From DAOUKH01 sp034421515 (lineage in GTDB: Bacteria; Chloroflexota; Dehalococcoidia; SHYB01), in assembly GCA_034421515.1 (NCBI GenBank), contig DAOUKH010000023.1:62001-126000 (forward strand): 64,000 bases of DNA, in the 5' to 3' direction. Below are positions 49,460 through 57,401 of this stretch, one piece after another. Under the pieces are notes generated by a model that did not search any database, was not told the DNA's origin, and saw only the letters and a list, made by a program, of their open reading frames with translations. The translations under genes were made by a program, and so were the position numbers. Within the stretch, counting starts at the first letter, position 1; each line of letters begins with the position of its first letter.

Positions 49460-50626
49460 TTAGTTGACCCCGTCGATCGAGAAGCCGTACAGCCGCACGG
49501 CATTGTCTCGCGTGATCTTGGTCTTGTCCTCGATGGGGATGCCTTCGAAGATCTGGTCTACGATCTCGCGGGATCTGGGGAACGTCGACTCCGCGTGCGG
49601 GTAGTCGGCGCCCCACATCAAGTGGTCGACACCGACGTGGTGACGCGCCTCCACTCCCATCGCGTCCTCTTGGAAGCTGATATGAACATTTCGGCGGAAG
49701 AAGTCGCTGGGGATCGCTTCGTCCTTGAAGCGCCGCCCCTTCAGGCCGGCCACGCGGTTCTTGTACGTATCGTCCATTCGATTCAGGAGGTAGAGCGCCC
49801 AGCAGATTTCAAACTCCGCGGCGACGATCTTCAAACGGGGGAAGCGCTCGAATACGCCACCGAATATCAGGGCCGCCAGCGAGATGCGCAAGTCTTGCGC
49901 TGAAGCCGAGAAGACCACGGGGTCGAGAGGCGCCCCCGGGATCCCAATATCGGGGCGCCACCGCTCGGAGCCGACGTGGAGGGTCAGCGGGAGGTCGAGC
50001 TCCTGCGCCGCCGCCCACAGAGGCTCGTAGTTGGCGTGGTCGTACCGAACGTAGGGGCGCACCGGAATCATCGCGCCGGCCAAACCCATCTTGGCCACCC
50101 GCCCGAGCTCGCTCACGCATTCCTGCATGCTGTCGACGTTGAGCATGGCGATTCCCTTGAGCCGGTCGGGATAGGGGGAGCAGAAGTCGGCCACGTGGTC
50201 GTTATAGGCTCGTATGCATGCCGAGCACAGGTCCGTGTCTGCGATGCGATAGAGCTGCAGGCCGACGGTGGGATAGAGGATGGCGGCGGCCACGCCGTCG
50301 AGGTCCATGTCCTGCACGTGCGGATGAGGGTCGAGCGCGCCGGGACGGATATCCTCGACGCGGCCGTCGAGCGACAGCTCCTGCGGGTTAGTGAACCTGA
50401 CCCCGGCCTGGTATCCGGTGGCCCGGACGCTATGGATCCTGACCCCATCGGCATGCCACTCGTCATACTCGCCGACGCGGACCACTCTCGGCGCTCGGTC
50501 CCGATAAGCCTTGTCCACCCGCGTCGGCCAGAGGTCGGCCGTCTCGAGGATATGAGAATCCGACGAGACGAGCGGACAACGCTCTACGAGTGTTCCGGTT
50601 GGTGCAGTTCCAGCCTGTGTGCTCAT
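49460..50626 (-). CDS. Amidohydrolase 2-family protein (type A)
   Basis: A 388-residue amidohydrolase of the same family but another branch: VSSDSHILETADLW (Asp-x-His), PLTLHVGSERW, AAEFEICWALYLLNRM, and a final GADYPHAEST. It is similar to 58614-59777 over its full length. The ATG at 50626 has a GGGAAAG site. It follows the permeases of set 4 by 36 bp and precedes type B by 68 bp. A and B could be subunits of one enzyme or act in sequence on the imported solute. Confidence 0.9.
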   Translation of the reverse strand: MSTQAGTAPTGTLVERCPLVSSDSHILETADLWPTRVDKAYRDRAPRVVRVGEYDEWHADGVRIHSVRATGYQAGVRFTNPQELSLDGRVEDIRPGALDPHPHVQDMDLDGVAAAILYPTVGLQLYRIADTDLCSACIRAYNDHVADFCSPYPDRLKGIAMLNVDSMQECVSELGRVAKMGLAGAMIPVRPYVRYDHANYEPLWAAAQELDLPLTLHVGSERWRPDIGIPGAPLDPVVFSASAQDLRISLAALIFGGVFERFPRLKIVAAEFEICWALYLLNRMDDTYKNRVAGLKGRRFKDEAIPSDFFRRNVHISFQEDAMGVEARHHVGVDHLMWGADYPHAESTFPRSREIVDQIFEGIPIEDKTKITRDNAVRLYGFSIDGVN

Positions 50627-50662
50627 GTAGTTGCTTTCCCTACGCAGCATCGAAAAAGGCGA

Positions 50663-51595
50663 TCACGTTGCCGCGGGACCAATCCCGGCCCCACGGAGGC
50701 GAGGATCAAAAAGGTCCCGCATTGCATCACCAACCATGATGAAGCTCAAGATCGTCACGAAGATGATGACACCGGTAGAGACCCCCAACCACGGTGCTAG
50801 CGTGGCGAATTGGGTCACCCCGACGTTGAGCATGCCGCCCCACGAAGGAGCCGGGGGTGGGGCGCCGACGCCCAAGAAGCTCAACGAGGCTGCGATGACT
50901 AGCGCGGATGCGAACTGATTTGTCATCAAGACGAGCACCGGGGCCATCGTGTTGGGCGTGATATGCCTACCCATGATGCGCAAGTCGGAGGCCCCAATTG
51001 CCCTCGCCGCCTCGACATAGACTTCCTCTTTGAGGCTGAGCACGGTTGCACGAACCAAGCGATTCGCGTACGGAACGTTGATGAACCCAATAGCGATCGC
51101 GACGTTCAGGTTGCTAGGACCGAGAGAGGCGACCAGCGCGAGCGCCATGATCAGCGCAGGCATAGCCATCACGCCGTCCATGAAGCGTTGCACGGTGAGG
51201 TCGAAGGGCCCGCCCCAGAACCCGCTCGCCAGACCCACGAGGCCTCCCAAGACGACTCCCGCCACGACGGAGCCGAACGCGACGAAGAGGGCAGGCCGGG
51301 TAGCGTGGACTAGCCGGCTGAACTGATCACGCCCGACCTCGTCGGTCCCGAGCAGAAACGTAGAGTTGGGCGACTCCAGTCTCAGGGCGACGTTGGTTTG
51401 TACCGGTGGGTGCGTGGCGATCTGGGACTCGAAGATGGCTATTACGATCAACGCGAAAACGACGAAGACGCCGACCGCGCCCAGCGGTTTCGCCTTCGCC
51501 AGCCACCACGCCCTGGCTCCCCAATAGGGGATGGCGCGGCTAGTCCAGCCGAGGGCCGGCGGGATCTTCCCGACCATGGAGCCCTGCCAACGCAT
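50663..51595 (-). CDS. ABC transporter permease, DppC/OppC type
   Basis: A 310-residue permease subunit: helix after AKAKPLGAVGVFVVF, the FLLGTDEVGRDQFSRLVHATRP segment, and coupling loop YVEAARAIGASDLRIMGRHITPN. It ends VGDAMRDLFDPRLRG. Two Met starts are possible (51595 or 51577), neither with a strong ribosome site. It lies 17 bp after its DppB partner in importer set 4, upstream of the two amidohydrolases. Confidence 0.92.
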   Translation of the reverse strand: MRWQGSMVGKIPPALGWTSRAIPYWGARAWWLAKAKPLGAVGVFVVFALIVIAIFESQIATHPPVQTNVALRLESPNSTFLLGTDEVGRDQFSRLVHATRPALFVAFGSVVAGVVLGGLVGLASGFWGGPFDLTVQRFMDGVMAMPALIMALALVASLGPSNLNVAIAIGFINVPYANRLVRATVLSLKEEVYVEAARAIGASDLRIMGRHITPNTMAPVLVLMTNQFASALVIAASLSFLGVGAPPPAPSWGGMLNVGVTQFATLAPWLGVSTGVIIFVTILSFIMVGDAMRDLFDPRLRGAGIGPAAT

Positions 51596-51612
51596 CTACG
51601 TTACCCGCGTCT

Positions 51613-52572
51613 TCATGATTGGTATCGAATCCTCGGATCGAGGAACCCGTAGATCAAATCGAGGGCTAGGTTGAGCAGCAAGACCCCCGCCGCGATGAGG
51701 AAGACGATTGTCTGCACGACTACCCAGTCTCTGTCCCGTATCCCATTGAGCAGCTGTGAGCCAACCCCCGGAAGCACGAAGATGGTCTCCGCGATGACGG
51801 ATCCCGCCAACAGGTTGGCCAGCTGCAGCCCCGCTAGGGTAACCACCGGGAGTAGCGCGTTGCGGAGCCCGTGCCGCACCACCGCTATGCGAGGCGCAAG
51901 GCCCTTGGCATGAGCCGTCCGCATATAGTCCTGGCGGAGGACCTCGAGCATCGATGAACGGGTCATTCTCACGAGAATCGCCGTCTCGTGCAGCGCAAGG
52001 ATCGTGGCAGGCCAGATGACATGGGCGAGGTTGTTCATAGGCGCCTCGAGGAACGGCGTGTATTCGAGGGGTGGAAGCCAATTGAAGTAGACGGACATGA
52101 TCAGGAGCAGCATGGAGCCGGCCAGGAAACTCGGCAGGGCAAGGCCGCAGACCGTGAAGAGGCGTCCCAGATAGTCCCAGAGGCCGTCCTGCTTGACCGC
52201 GCTCATCACCCCGATGGGAATCGAGATGACGATGCCCATGATGGAGGCGAGAATCGCTAGTTCCAGCGTCACCGGAAGGCTTTTCGCCAACTCTTCGAAG
52301 ACCGGCTGTCCGGTGACCAATGAGTTGCCGCCATCCCCTTGGACGAGGCGCCAGATCCAGTCGCCATACCGCTCTACCGCCGGACGGTCCAGCCCAAGCT
52401 CCTCGAGCGCCCGCTCGTACTGCTTGACGCTCATCGAGGATGTGCCGCCTTCCGTCACCTGAATGAGGGCGGCGTCGCCGGGCAGCAGATGGAAGATGAA
52501 GAAGATGATCATCGAGACGATGAGGACCGTCGGGATGATCAGCAGCAGCCGGCGAACCGTATAGCCAGTCAC
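51613..52572 (-). CDS. ABC transporter permease, DppB/OppB type
   Basis: A 319-residue permease: first helix (RRLLLIIPTVLIVSMIIFFIF), HLLPGD, six predicted helices, and coupling loop YMRTAHAKGLAPRIAVVRHGLRNALLP. It ends DLIYGFLDPRIRYQ. The start is GTG at 52572. It is closest in pattern to the set 2 permease at 18907. The upstream gap contains hairpins that may separate it from the unknown gene at 52688. Confidence 0.92.
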   Translation of the reverse strand: MTGYTVRRLLLIIPTVLIVSMIIFFIFHLLPGDAALIQVTEGGTSSMSVKQYERALEELGLDRPAVERYGDWIWRLVQGDGGNSLVTGQPVFEELAKSLPVTLELAILASIMGIVISIPIGVMSAVKQDGLWDYLGRLFTVCGLALPSFLAGSMLLLIMSVYFNWLPPLEYTPFLEAPMNNLAHVIWPATILALHETAILVRMTRSSMLEVLRQDYMRTAHAKGLAPRIAVVRHGLRNALLPVVTLAGLQLANLLAGSVIAETIFVLPGVGSQLLNGIRDRDWVVVQTIVFLIAAGVLLLNLALDLIYGFLDPRIRYQS

Positions 52573-52687
52573 GCCGAGACGGCTCCCCGGGGCGTCGTTG
52601 TTCTCCCGGCGCTAGGGCGCCGATGGGAGACCCAGCTAGGGAAAAGCACGGAAACCACCTTCGTAGGCCGCGCCGCGGGCCCGCGGT
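52573..52687. other. Intergenic hairpins in the set 4 operon
   Basis: 115 bp holding an imperfect hairpin at 52603-52629 (CTCCC-GGCGC, 4-base loop, GCGCC, 3-base bulge, GGGAG) and the 14-bp palindrome CCGCGGGCCCGCGG at 52673-52686, next to the stop codon of the unknown gene. No promoter is seen. Confidence 0.4.
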
Positions 52688-53245
52688 CTAGTGCTCGGGA
52701 ACGTCGCCGGGACGCCAGTGCGGATAGACGCCGGCTCCAGTCAGGTAAACTGGGCCTTTCCAATTCCGCTGCGCCCGTTCGCTTAGCGCCTCCGCCCATG
52801 CCGCGACCTTGGGAAGCGCGGCTTCGACCTCTCGAAGATCGATCCGCGACGCCAATTCCGTGGCGCCCGCCTCGATGAGCATCGGCACGAGCCGGTTTCG
52901 CAGCTGGGCTATCGACCACTCGACCATGTCGCCGGACGCCGCCGGGTCGTACCACATATGCTCTTGGCGCTGGGTCGCCCAGTTGATGTAGTGGTAGTGA
53001 GGCCGGATCAGCAGGCAGTCGAAACGAAGATGCTCGGGGGCCCTGATCCCGGACGATCCCTCGAAAACATGGATCGTCAGCCCGTGATCGTTGACTTCAT
53101 CGGTCAACTCGCCCTCGGCGTCCCTCTGGCATAGGAACCGGTACTCGACGGCAAACGTGATCGGGCCGGCCTCGACGAACTGCGTCCCAACCTCGTCGGC
53201 CGGCTCAAGTTTCTGATCGTTAACGGGCTCGGTGAACTTAATCAT
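52688..53245 (-). CDS. Unknown protein inside importer set 4
   Basis: A 185-residue soluble protein I do not recognise. The first 110 residues look beta-rich (AGPITFAVEYRFL, NDHGLTIHVFEGS, FDCLLIRPHYHYINW), followed by a mainly helical part (MVEWSIAQLRNRLVPMLIEAGATELASRI) and a short tail ending YPHWRPGDVPEH. The HYHYINW segment and clustered His/Asp might bind metal, but no known motif fits. It sits between the binding-protein gene and the permeases, framed by hairpins on both sides, so a role linked to the imported ligand is possible. Confidence 0.82.
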   Translation of the reverse strand: MIKFTEPVNDQKLEPADEVGTQFVEAGPITFAVEYRFLCQRDAEGELTDEVNDHGLTIHVFEGSSGIRAPEHLRFDCLLIRPHYHYINWATQRQEHMWYDPAASGDMVEWSIAQLRNRLVPMLIEAGATELASRIDLREVEAALPKVAAWAEALSERAQRNWKGPVYLTGAGVYPHWRPGDVPEH

Positions 53246-53259
53246 TATCCTGCCCGATC

Positions 53260-53295
53260 AACCTCGGGTGCACGGACGTCCGTGCACCCGAGGTT
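53260..53295 (-). terminator. 36-bp perfect palindrome after the set 4 binding protein
   Basis: Two 18-bp arms with no spacer, centred at 53277/53278, starting 24 bp after the binding-protein stop and ending 15 bp before the next ATG. As RNA it forms a very stable hairpin. No U-tract. It could act as a terminator, a 3'-end protector or a protein site. Confidence 0.7.
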
Positions 53296-53318
53296 CGAGA
53301 CTCTTAGCTAAGGTTTCT

Positions 53319-55094
53319 CTACTCGTCGAACCAAACGTGGTCCCAGTTGGAGTCGGTCCACCCAAGCGGTGGATAGAGGTTCCGTACCTTAGGCTGGAGC
53401 GCCCAGAAGAACTGTTGCCACCCCACGGTGATGATGCTCATCTGGTCGATCATCCGCTCCTGAAGCTGCCTGACCAAGTCCGCCCGGGCGTCAGCGTCCC
53501 CTTCCACGGACTGGCGCGCGAACAGGTCCAAGATTTCGGCATCTTCCAGCTTCGTGAACAAGCCCGGCTGGACAGCGAGGAACGCTCCATCGGGATCGGG
53601 GAAGCTGAGACCGACGCCCTGCACGTTAAGTTCGAAGTTTCCTTCGTTCCTCCTCGCCACGTCCTCCGCGCTTGTGACGGGCGCCCCGGAGGCCCTGATC
53701 CCAGCGCGGCTGAGGTGATCGATGAGGACCACCTGCGAGGTGCGGTGATACGACGTGGCCGAGCTAATCAACTCGACGTCGATGCCGTCGGGGTAGCCGG
53801 CCTCCGCGAGCAGCCGCTTGGCCTCCTCAACGTCCGCCAGGTAGCGGTCTCCGTCGCCGTAGCCCGGAAGCGCCAGGATTTCTTCCTCAGACAGACCCCA
53901 TCCGGGAGGTCCTACCAGGGGACCGGACGGCCTCGCCACGTGAGGAAGCTGGGCCATCTCATGCCGGTTGATGGAGAGCGAGATCGCCCGCCGTATGTTT
54001 ACGTTGTCGTACGGCGCCTTTTGCGAGTTGACCACAATGACCAACTGGTTCAGGGCGTTGAACGGGGCTGCCTGGAGGTTGGGCACATCGCCCCGAAGAT
54101 CGTTTATCTGTTCCTCGTTTAGGGTCGATGCGGCAGTCCCGAGGACATCGAGCCGGCCCGTACGGAAGAGGCCCAGCCGCGTCCCCTCTTCGCCAATGAC
54201 GAACGTCTTGATGCCGTCGAGGAAGGGAAACCCTTCCATGAAGAAGTTGTCGTTCCGCACGAGCCCGTAGGACACACCCCTGTCGAATTCGTCGGGGTCG
54301 AGCATGAAGGCGCCCGTGCCGATGTTGGGGCCATCGGTGAGGTCGCCACCGGCCGCCTCCCAGGTGTGCTCGCCGAACATGATGATGCGGGTATGCGCCA
54401 GCAGGCTGGGAAGCGACGCCTTCGGCACGCTCAAGTTCATCACGAGCGTGGTGTCGTCCGGCACATCCATGCTGGTGACGATGTCGAACTGTGAAGCGAA
54501 CCGACCGTTGTTCTTATCAATCGAGAACGCGGCGTCCGACGCGGTGAACGGCTCGCCGTCGTGGAACATCACGCCTTCGTGGAAGTTCAGGGTCAGGGCC
54601 ATCCCGTCGGACGAGAATTCCCACGTCTTGGCCAAGCTTGGAAGAACCTTGTCTCGAGGCGGCTCCCAATTGAACCGCAGCATCTCGTTGTAAACGTTGG
54701 CGCCGACCCCATAGTTGAAGAAGTAGCCCGCCAGGCTTGGGTCGCGATTGCCGATGTCCGCGATCGTCGGTATGTTCAGGACGCCGCCGTACTCGCCCTC
54801 CGGCATCATCATCGCCGCCGTGGGCTCAGGCTCAGGCGTCGCCGTCGGCTCCGGCATGGCCGTGGCCGTGGGCTCCGGCGTGTCCTTCGGCATCATGGCG
54901 TCGCCGCCAGCCGGTCCTTGCGGCCCTTCTGGTCCTGCCGGCCCCGCTGGTCCTGCCGGCCCTGCCGGTCCCGCGGGCCCCGCCGGTCCTGCCGGTCCCG
55001 CCGGTCCTTCAGCCCCCGTGCAAGATGCAACGATGAGGGCTAGGACAGCAAGCCCAATAAAGATGCCAAACAACCTCTTGGAACTGAACCGCAT
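53319..55094 (-). CDS. ABC transporter substrate-binding lipoprotein (family 5), collagen-like stalk
   Basis: A 591-residue binding lipoprotein: signal peptide with lipobox IVASC (Cys25), twelve Gly-X-Y triplets (27-62; mostly Gly-Pro-Ala), a MPEPTATPEPEPT stretch to about 95, then the family 5 domain from YGGVLNI. Segments include FHEGVMFHDGEPFTASDAAFSIDK and EEAKRLLAEAGYPDGID. The second half resembles the set 2 protein (GPLVGPPGWGLSEEE). The ATG at 55094 has a GGAGG site; the longer frame to 55382 is unsupported. The promoter at 55211-55240 drives it. Confidence 0.93.
   Translation of the reverse strand: MRFSSKRLFGIFIGLAVLALIVASCTGAEGPAGPAGPAGPAGPAGPAGPAGPAGPEGPQGPAGGDAMMPKDTPEPTATAMPEPTATPEPEPTAAMMMPEGEYGGVLNIPTIADIGNRDPSLAGYFFNYGVGANVYNEMLRFNWEPPRDKVLPSLAKTWEFSSDGMALTLNFHEGVMFHDGEPFTASDAAFSIDKNNGRFASQFDIVTSMDVPDDTTLVMNLSVPKASLPSLLAHTRIIMFGEHTWEAAGGDLTDGPNIGTGAFMLDPDEFDRGVSYGLVRNDNFFMEGFPFLDGIKTFVIGEEGTRLGLFRTGRLDVLGTAASTLNEEQINDLRGDVPNLQAAPFNALNQLVIVVNSQKAPYDNVNIRRAISLSINRHEMAQLPHVARPSGPLVGPPGWGLSEEEILALPGYGDGDRYLADVEEAKRLLAEAGYPDGIDVELISSATSYHRTSQVVLIDHLSRAGIRASGAPVTSAEDVARRNEGNFELNVQGVGLSFPDPDGAFLAVQPGLFTKLEDAEILDLFARQSVEGDADARADLVRQLQERMIDQMSIITVGWQQFFWALQPKVRNLYPPLGWTDSNWDHVWFDE
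54909..55016 (-). repeat. Collagen-like Gly-X-Y coding repeat
   Basis: Twelve 9-bp units coding Gly-Ala-Glu, eight Gly-Pro-Ala, Gly-Pro-Glu, Gly-Pro-Gln and Gly-Pro-Ala, right behind the lipobox. It has the same length in triplets as the repeat at 5148-5255. Confidence 0.9.
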
Positions 55095-55210
55095 GGCTCG
55101 CCTCCTTGCCTCTACACACCGCCACTTCGGCCTTGATTCGAGCCCAAGCGGCACTGCGCCGCAAAGCCACAGCCAATAGGCTTCCGGTGGGCTCCGGGTG
55201 GGGTCGGCGG

Positions 55211-55240
55211 AATATACCCTCCCTTGTTTTCCCCTGTCAA
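55211..55240 (-). promoter_or_regulatory. Sigma70-type promoter of importer set 4
   Basis: Read on the minus strand: TTGACA (55240-55235), 18 bp, TATATT (55216-55211). Near-consensus; the leader to the ATG at 55094 is about 110 bases. Confidence 0.75.
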
Positions 55241-55275
55241 GCTCTCCTACAGGGGCGAACTCTTCGAACGAACGG

Positions 55276-55605
55276 TTACGCGAGTGGTGAGTAATCGGTG
55301 GGTCGGAGCAGGGTGTTTTCGCTGCGTAGCACCCACGGTTCGTCGCCTTCCGTTTCCGCGACGAGTTGCAGGACTTCCTCATCCGACAAAAAAGCTGCCC
55401 ATTTTTCCTCGCGGTCTGCGAGGCTCTCGTAAGCCAGAATGTAGACGAGGCGGTGGTTGGTCTTCCCCCCCACTTCGGGGGTCCATGCCGCGGTCACCTC
55501 GATGCCGTGCTTCCGGAACAGCGGAATCATGCGCTTGGCCATCCGCTCGTGGAGTGCCGGCAGCTTGCCGGGGACGACGTCGTAGGTGCGCAGTTCGTGG
55601 ATCAT
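55276..55605 (-). CDS. NIPSNAP-family protein
   Basis: A 109-residue protein with the NIPSNAP (dimeric alpha/beta barrel) pattern: IHELRTYDVVPGKLPALHERM at the start, RLVYILAYESLADREEKWAAFLSDEE in the middle. Bacterial members are small dimers of unknown or varied function, often next to catabolic genes. The family's second half is cut short here, leaving a single domain as usual in bacteria. It is 91 bp downstream of the D-aminoacylase-like gene on the same strand and may be the last gene of that unit, or have a weak promoter near 55650. Confidence 0.85.
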   Translation of the reverse strand: MIHELRTYDVVPGKLPALHERMAKRMIPLFRKHGIEVTAAWTPEVGGKTNHRLVYILAYESLADREEKWAAFLSDEEVLQLVAETEGDEPWVLRSENTLLRPTDYSPLA

Positions 55606-55696
55606 GACCGGCCCACAGCGTGCGCTAGAAACGGCGGGCTTTCGGGCGTGGTCAAAATCTGCCCTCCCCCGCGATGGGATGCGATTGAACCAGGAC

Positions 55697-57385
55697 TTAC
55701 GGGATGGCTTCTTCGTAGCTGCGTAGCAGCTTCCCGGGCAGCTCGTCGGTGCAGACGCTGTCTTCGAAGGTGACCGTACCGTTGACGATGGTGTAGCGGA
55801 GCCCCTTGGCCTTTTGTATCAGCCGGCGCTCGCCCCCGGGGAAGTCGTTGGAATAGATCGGCCGTTCGTAGAGCAGTCCGAGCTCGTCGAGATCGTAAAT
55901 GATGATGTCGGCTGCTTTGCCAACCCGTAGCGTACCCCGGTTGTGGTAGCTGGCGATCCACGCGGGATAGGCGCTGATCTTGTAGTGGGCCTGCTCCAGG
56001 GTGAGTGTTTCGGTATCGCGCGCCCAGTGGGCCAGGAATTCGACCGGCCACCGCGCGAGCACACTGAACCGCGTGTGTGCGCCACCGTCGGAGACCGAGA
56101 TGTGCGTGTACGGGTCCTTGATGCCCTTGGCCATCGATTCCTCGACCTCCGGCCCCTCGTTGCGGAAGCCGAACTCGGTGCGCAAACCCTCGTCGAGCGA
56201 AAGGTCGATCAGGGCCTCCACGGGGTGTATCCCGCCCATCGCTTCGGCGAGTTGGGGAACCGTCAAGCCTTCGTACCGGTAGTTCCGTTCGTGGACAACC
56301 TGTAAGACTCTGGTCTTCTCCCAATTGGTCCTCGGATGGAGCGGGACCTCCGCCTCGCGCTTCATTCCCTCCCGAATATCGGACTGGCGCAACTTGGCGG
56401 ACCGTTCCTCCGGCGTGCCCACGAGCCCCCGGGCCCAACTGGGCATGTAGTCGAATTGGTTGAATTCCGCGAGGCTAAACCGCGTGTCGACGAATGCCCC
56501 CACGCGCTGGTGGGCGACGGGGAACCCCTCGGACCGCCGGTCGGCGACCCATGCTGCGCCGGCCGGACCGGGCCCGGTGCCGATGTGAAGCGGCCGCCCG
56601 CTCGCCTCGAGCATTTTCGTCAGAACGGCGAGCTGCCCCTCCTGGTCCGGGGAGATGCCCATGGTCCAGCCCATGAACCCAACGCCATACCTGCCCAATA
56701 TCTCGGCGAGGGCCAGGGGCTCTTCCGCCGACGCGGCGTGGCTTGGAATGGGCCCGCCGTCCTCAGCCCGGTCTTCTTCGTTCTTGTCCACCGCGAAGCC
56801 GAAGGCTCCGGCCCGCATGCCCTCATCGAAGAGCGCCTTCATTTGGTCGAGCTCGTCGGCGGTGACCTCCCGTCGCTCCCGCGCCGGCAGCATGCCCATG
56901 ACGTAGCCCCGCAGGGGGGAAAACGGGAAGAGCGAGGCGACGTTCAATCCCAACCCCTGACCATCGAGGCTGTCGAGGAACTCAGGGTAGGTCTCCCAGT
57001 CCCACCGGATGCCGCGCTGCATGGACTCCAGGGGTATGGCCTCGATGCGGTTCATCATGCGCATAGACAGATCGCGGTCGTCCGGCCTCACGGGAGCAAA
57101 TCCGAAGCCGCACTGGCCGATAGTGACCGTGGTGACGCCGAACCAGCCGCTGAGGGTGGCGTAGGGGTCCCAGTTCAACTGGGCGTCATAGTGGGTGTGC
57201 AGGTCGATGGCGCCGGGAGCGACGATGCACCCGCCGGCGTCGATCTCCTTCGCCGCCCCGGCAGGGATCTTTCCGCTGATCGTGACGATGCGGCCGTCCT
57301 TGATCCCAATGTCGCTCCGGTACCGGGGGATCCCAGTGCCGTCGACGATCGTGCCCCCACGGACGACCGTATCGAATTCCTGCAT
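55697..57385 (-). CDS. N-acyl-D-amino-acid deacylase-like amidohydrolase
   Basis: A 562-residue amidohydrolase of the D-aminoacylase group: VVRGGTIVDGTG start, metal site DLHTHYDAQ (His63, His65), IGQCGFGFAP holding the bridging Cys, and a late Asp in VSDGGAHTRF. The C-terminal beta-sandwich segment GTLRVGKAADIIIYDLDEL completes the fold. Family members remove acyl groups from D-amino acids or hydrolyse related amides. GGAGG precedes the ATG at 57385. It is third in a minus-strand unit after the A' and B' amidohydrolases, which could act on its products. Confidence 0.9.
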   Translation of the reverse strand: MQEFDTVVRGGTIVDGTGIPRYRSDIGIKDGRIVTISGKIPAGAAKEIDAGGCIVAPGAIDLHTHYDAQLNWDPYATLSGWFGVTTVTIGQCGFGFAPVRPDDRDLSMRMMNRIEAIPLESMQRGIRWDWETYPEFLDSLDGQGLGLNVASLFPFSPLRGYVMGMLPARERREVTADELDQMKALFDEGMRAGAFGFAVDKNEEDRAEDGGPIPSHAASAEEPLALAEILGRYGVGFMGWTMGISPDQEGQLAVLTKMLEASGRPLHIGTGPGPAGAAWVADRRSEGFPVAHQRVGAFVDTRFSLAEFNQFDYMPSWARGLVGTPEERSAKLRQSDIREGMKREAEVPLHPRTNWEKTRVLQVVHERNYRYEGLTVPQLAEAMGGIHPVEALIDLSLDEGLRTEFGFRNEGPEVEESMAKGIKDPYTHISVSDGGAHTRFSVLARWPVEFLAHWARDTETLTLEQAHYKISAYPAWIASYHNRGTLRVGKAADIIIYDLDELGLLYERPIYSNDFPGGERRLIQKAKGLRYTIVNGTVTFEDSVCTDELPGKLLRSYEEAIP

Positions 57386-57401
57386 CCCCTTGCCTCCTGC
57401 C

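Noticed and set aside
55650..55655. TTGACC (minus strand) as -35 of a NIPSNAP promoter
   Set aside because: No acceptable -10 at 16-18 bp; the nearest AT-rich hexamer is 19 bp away and poor.
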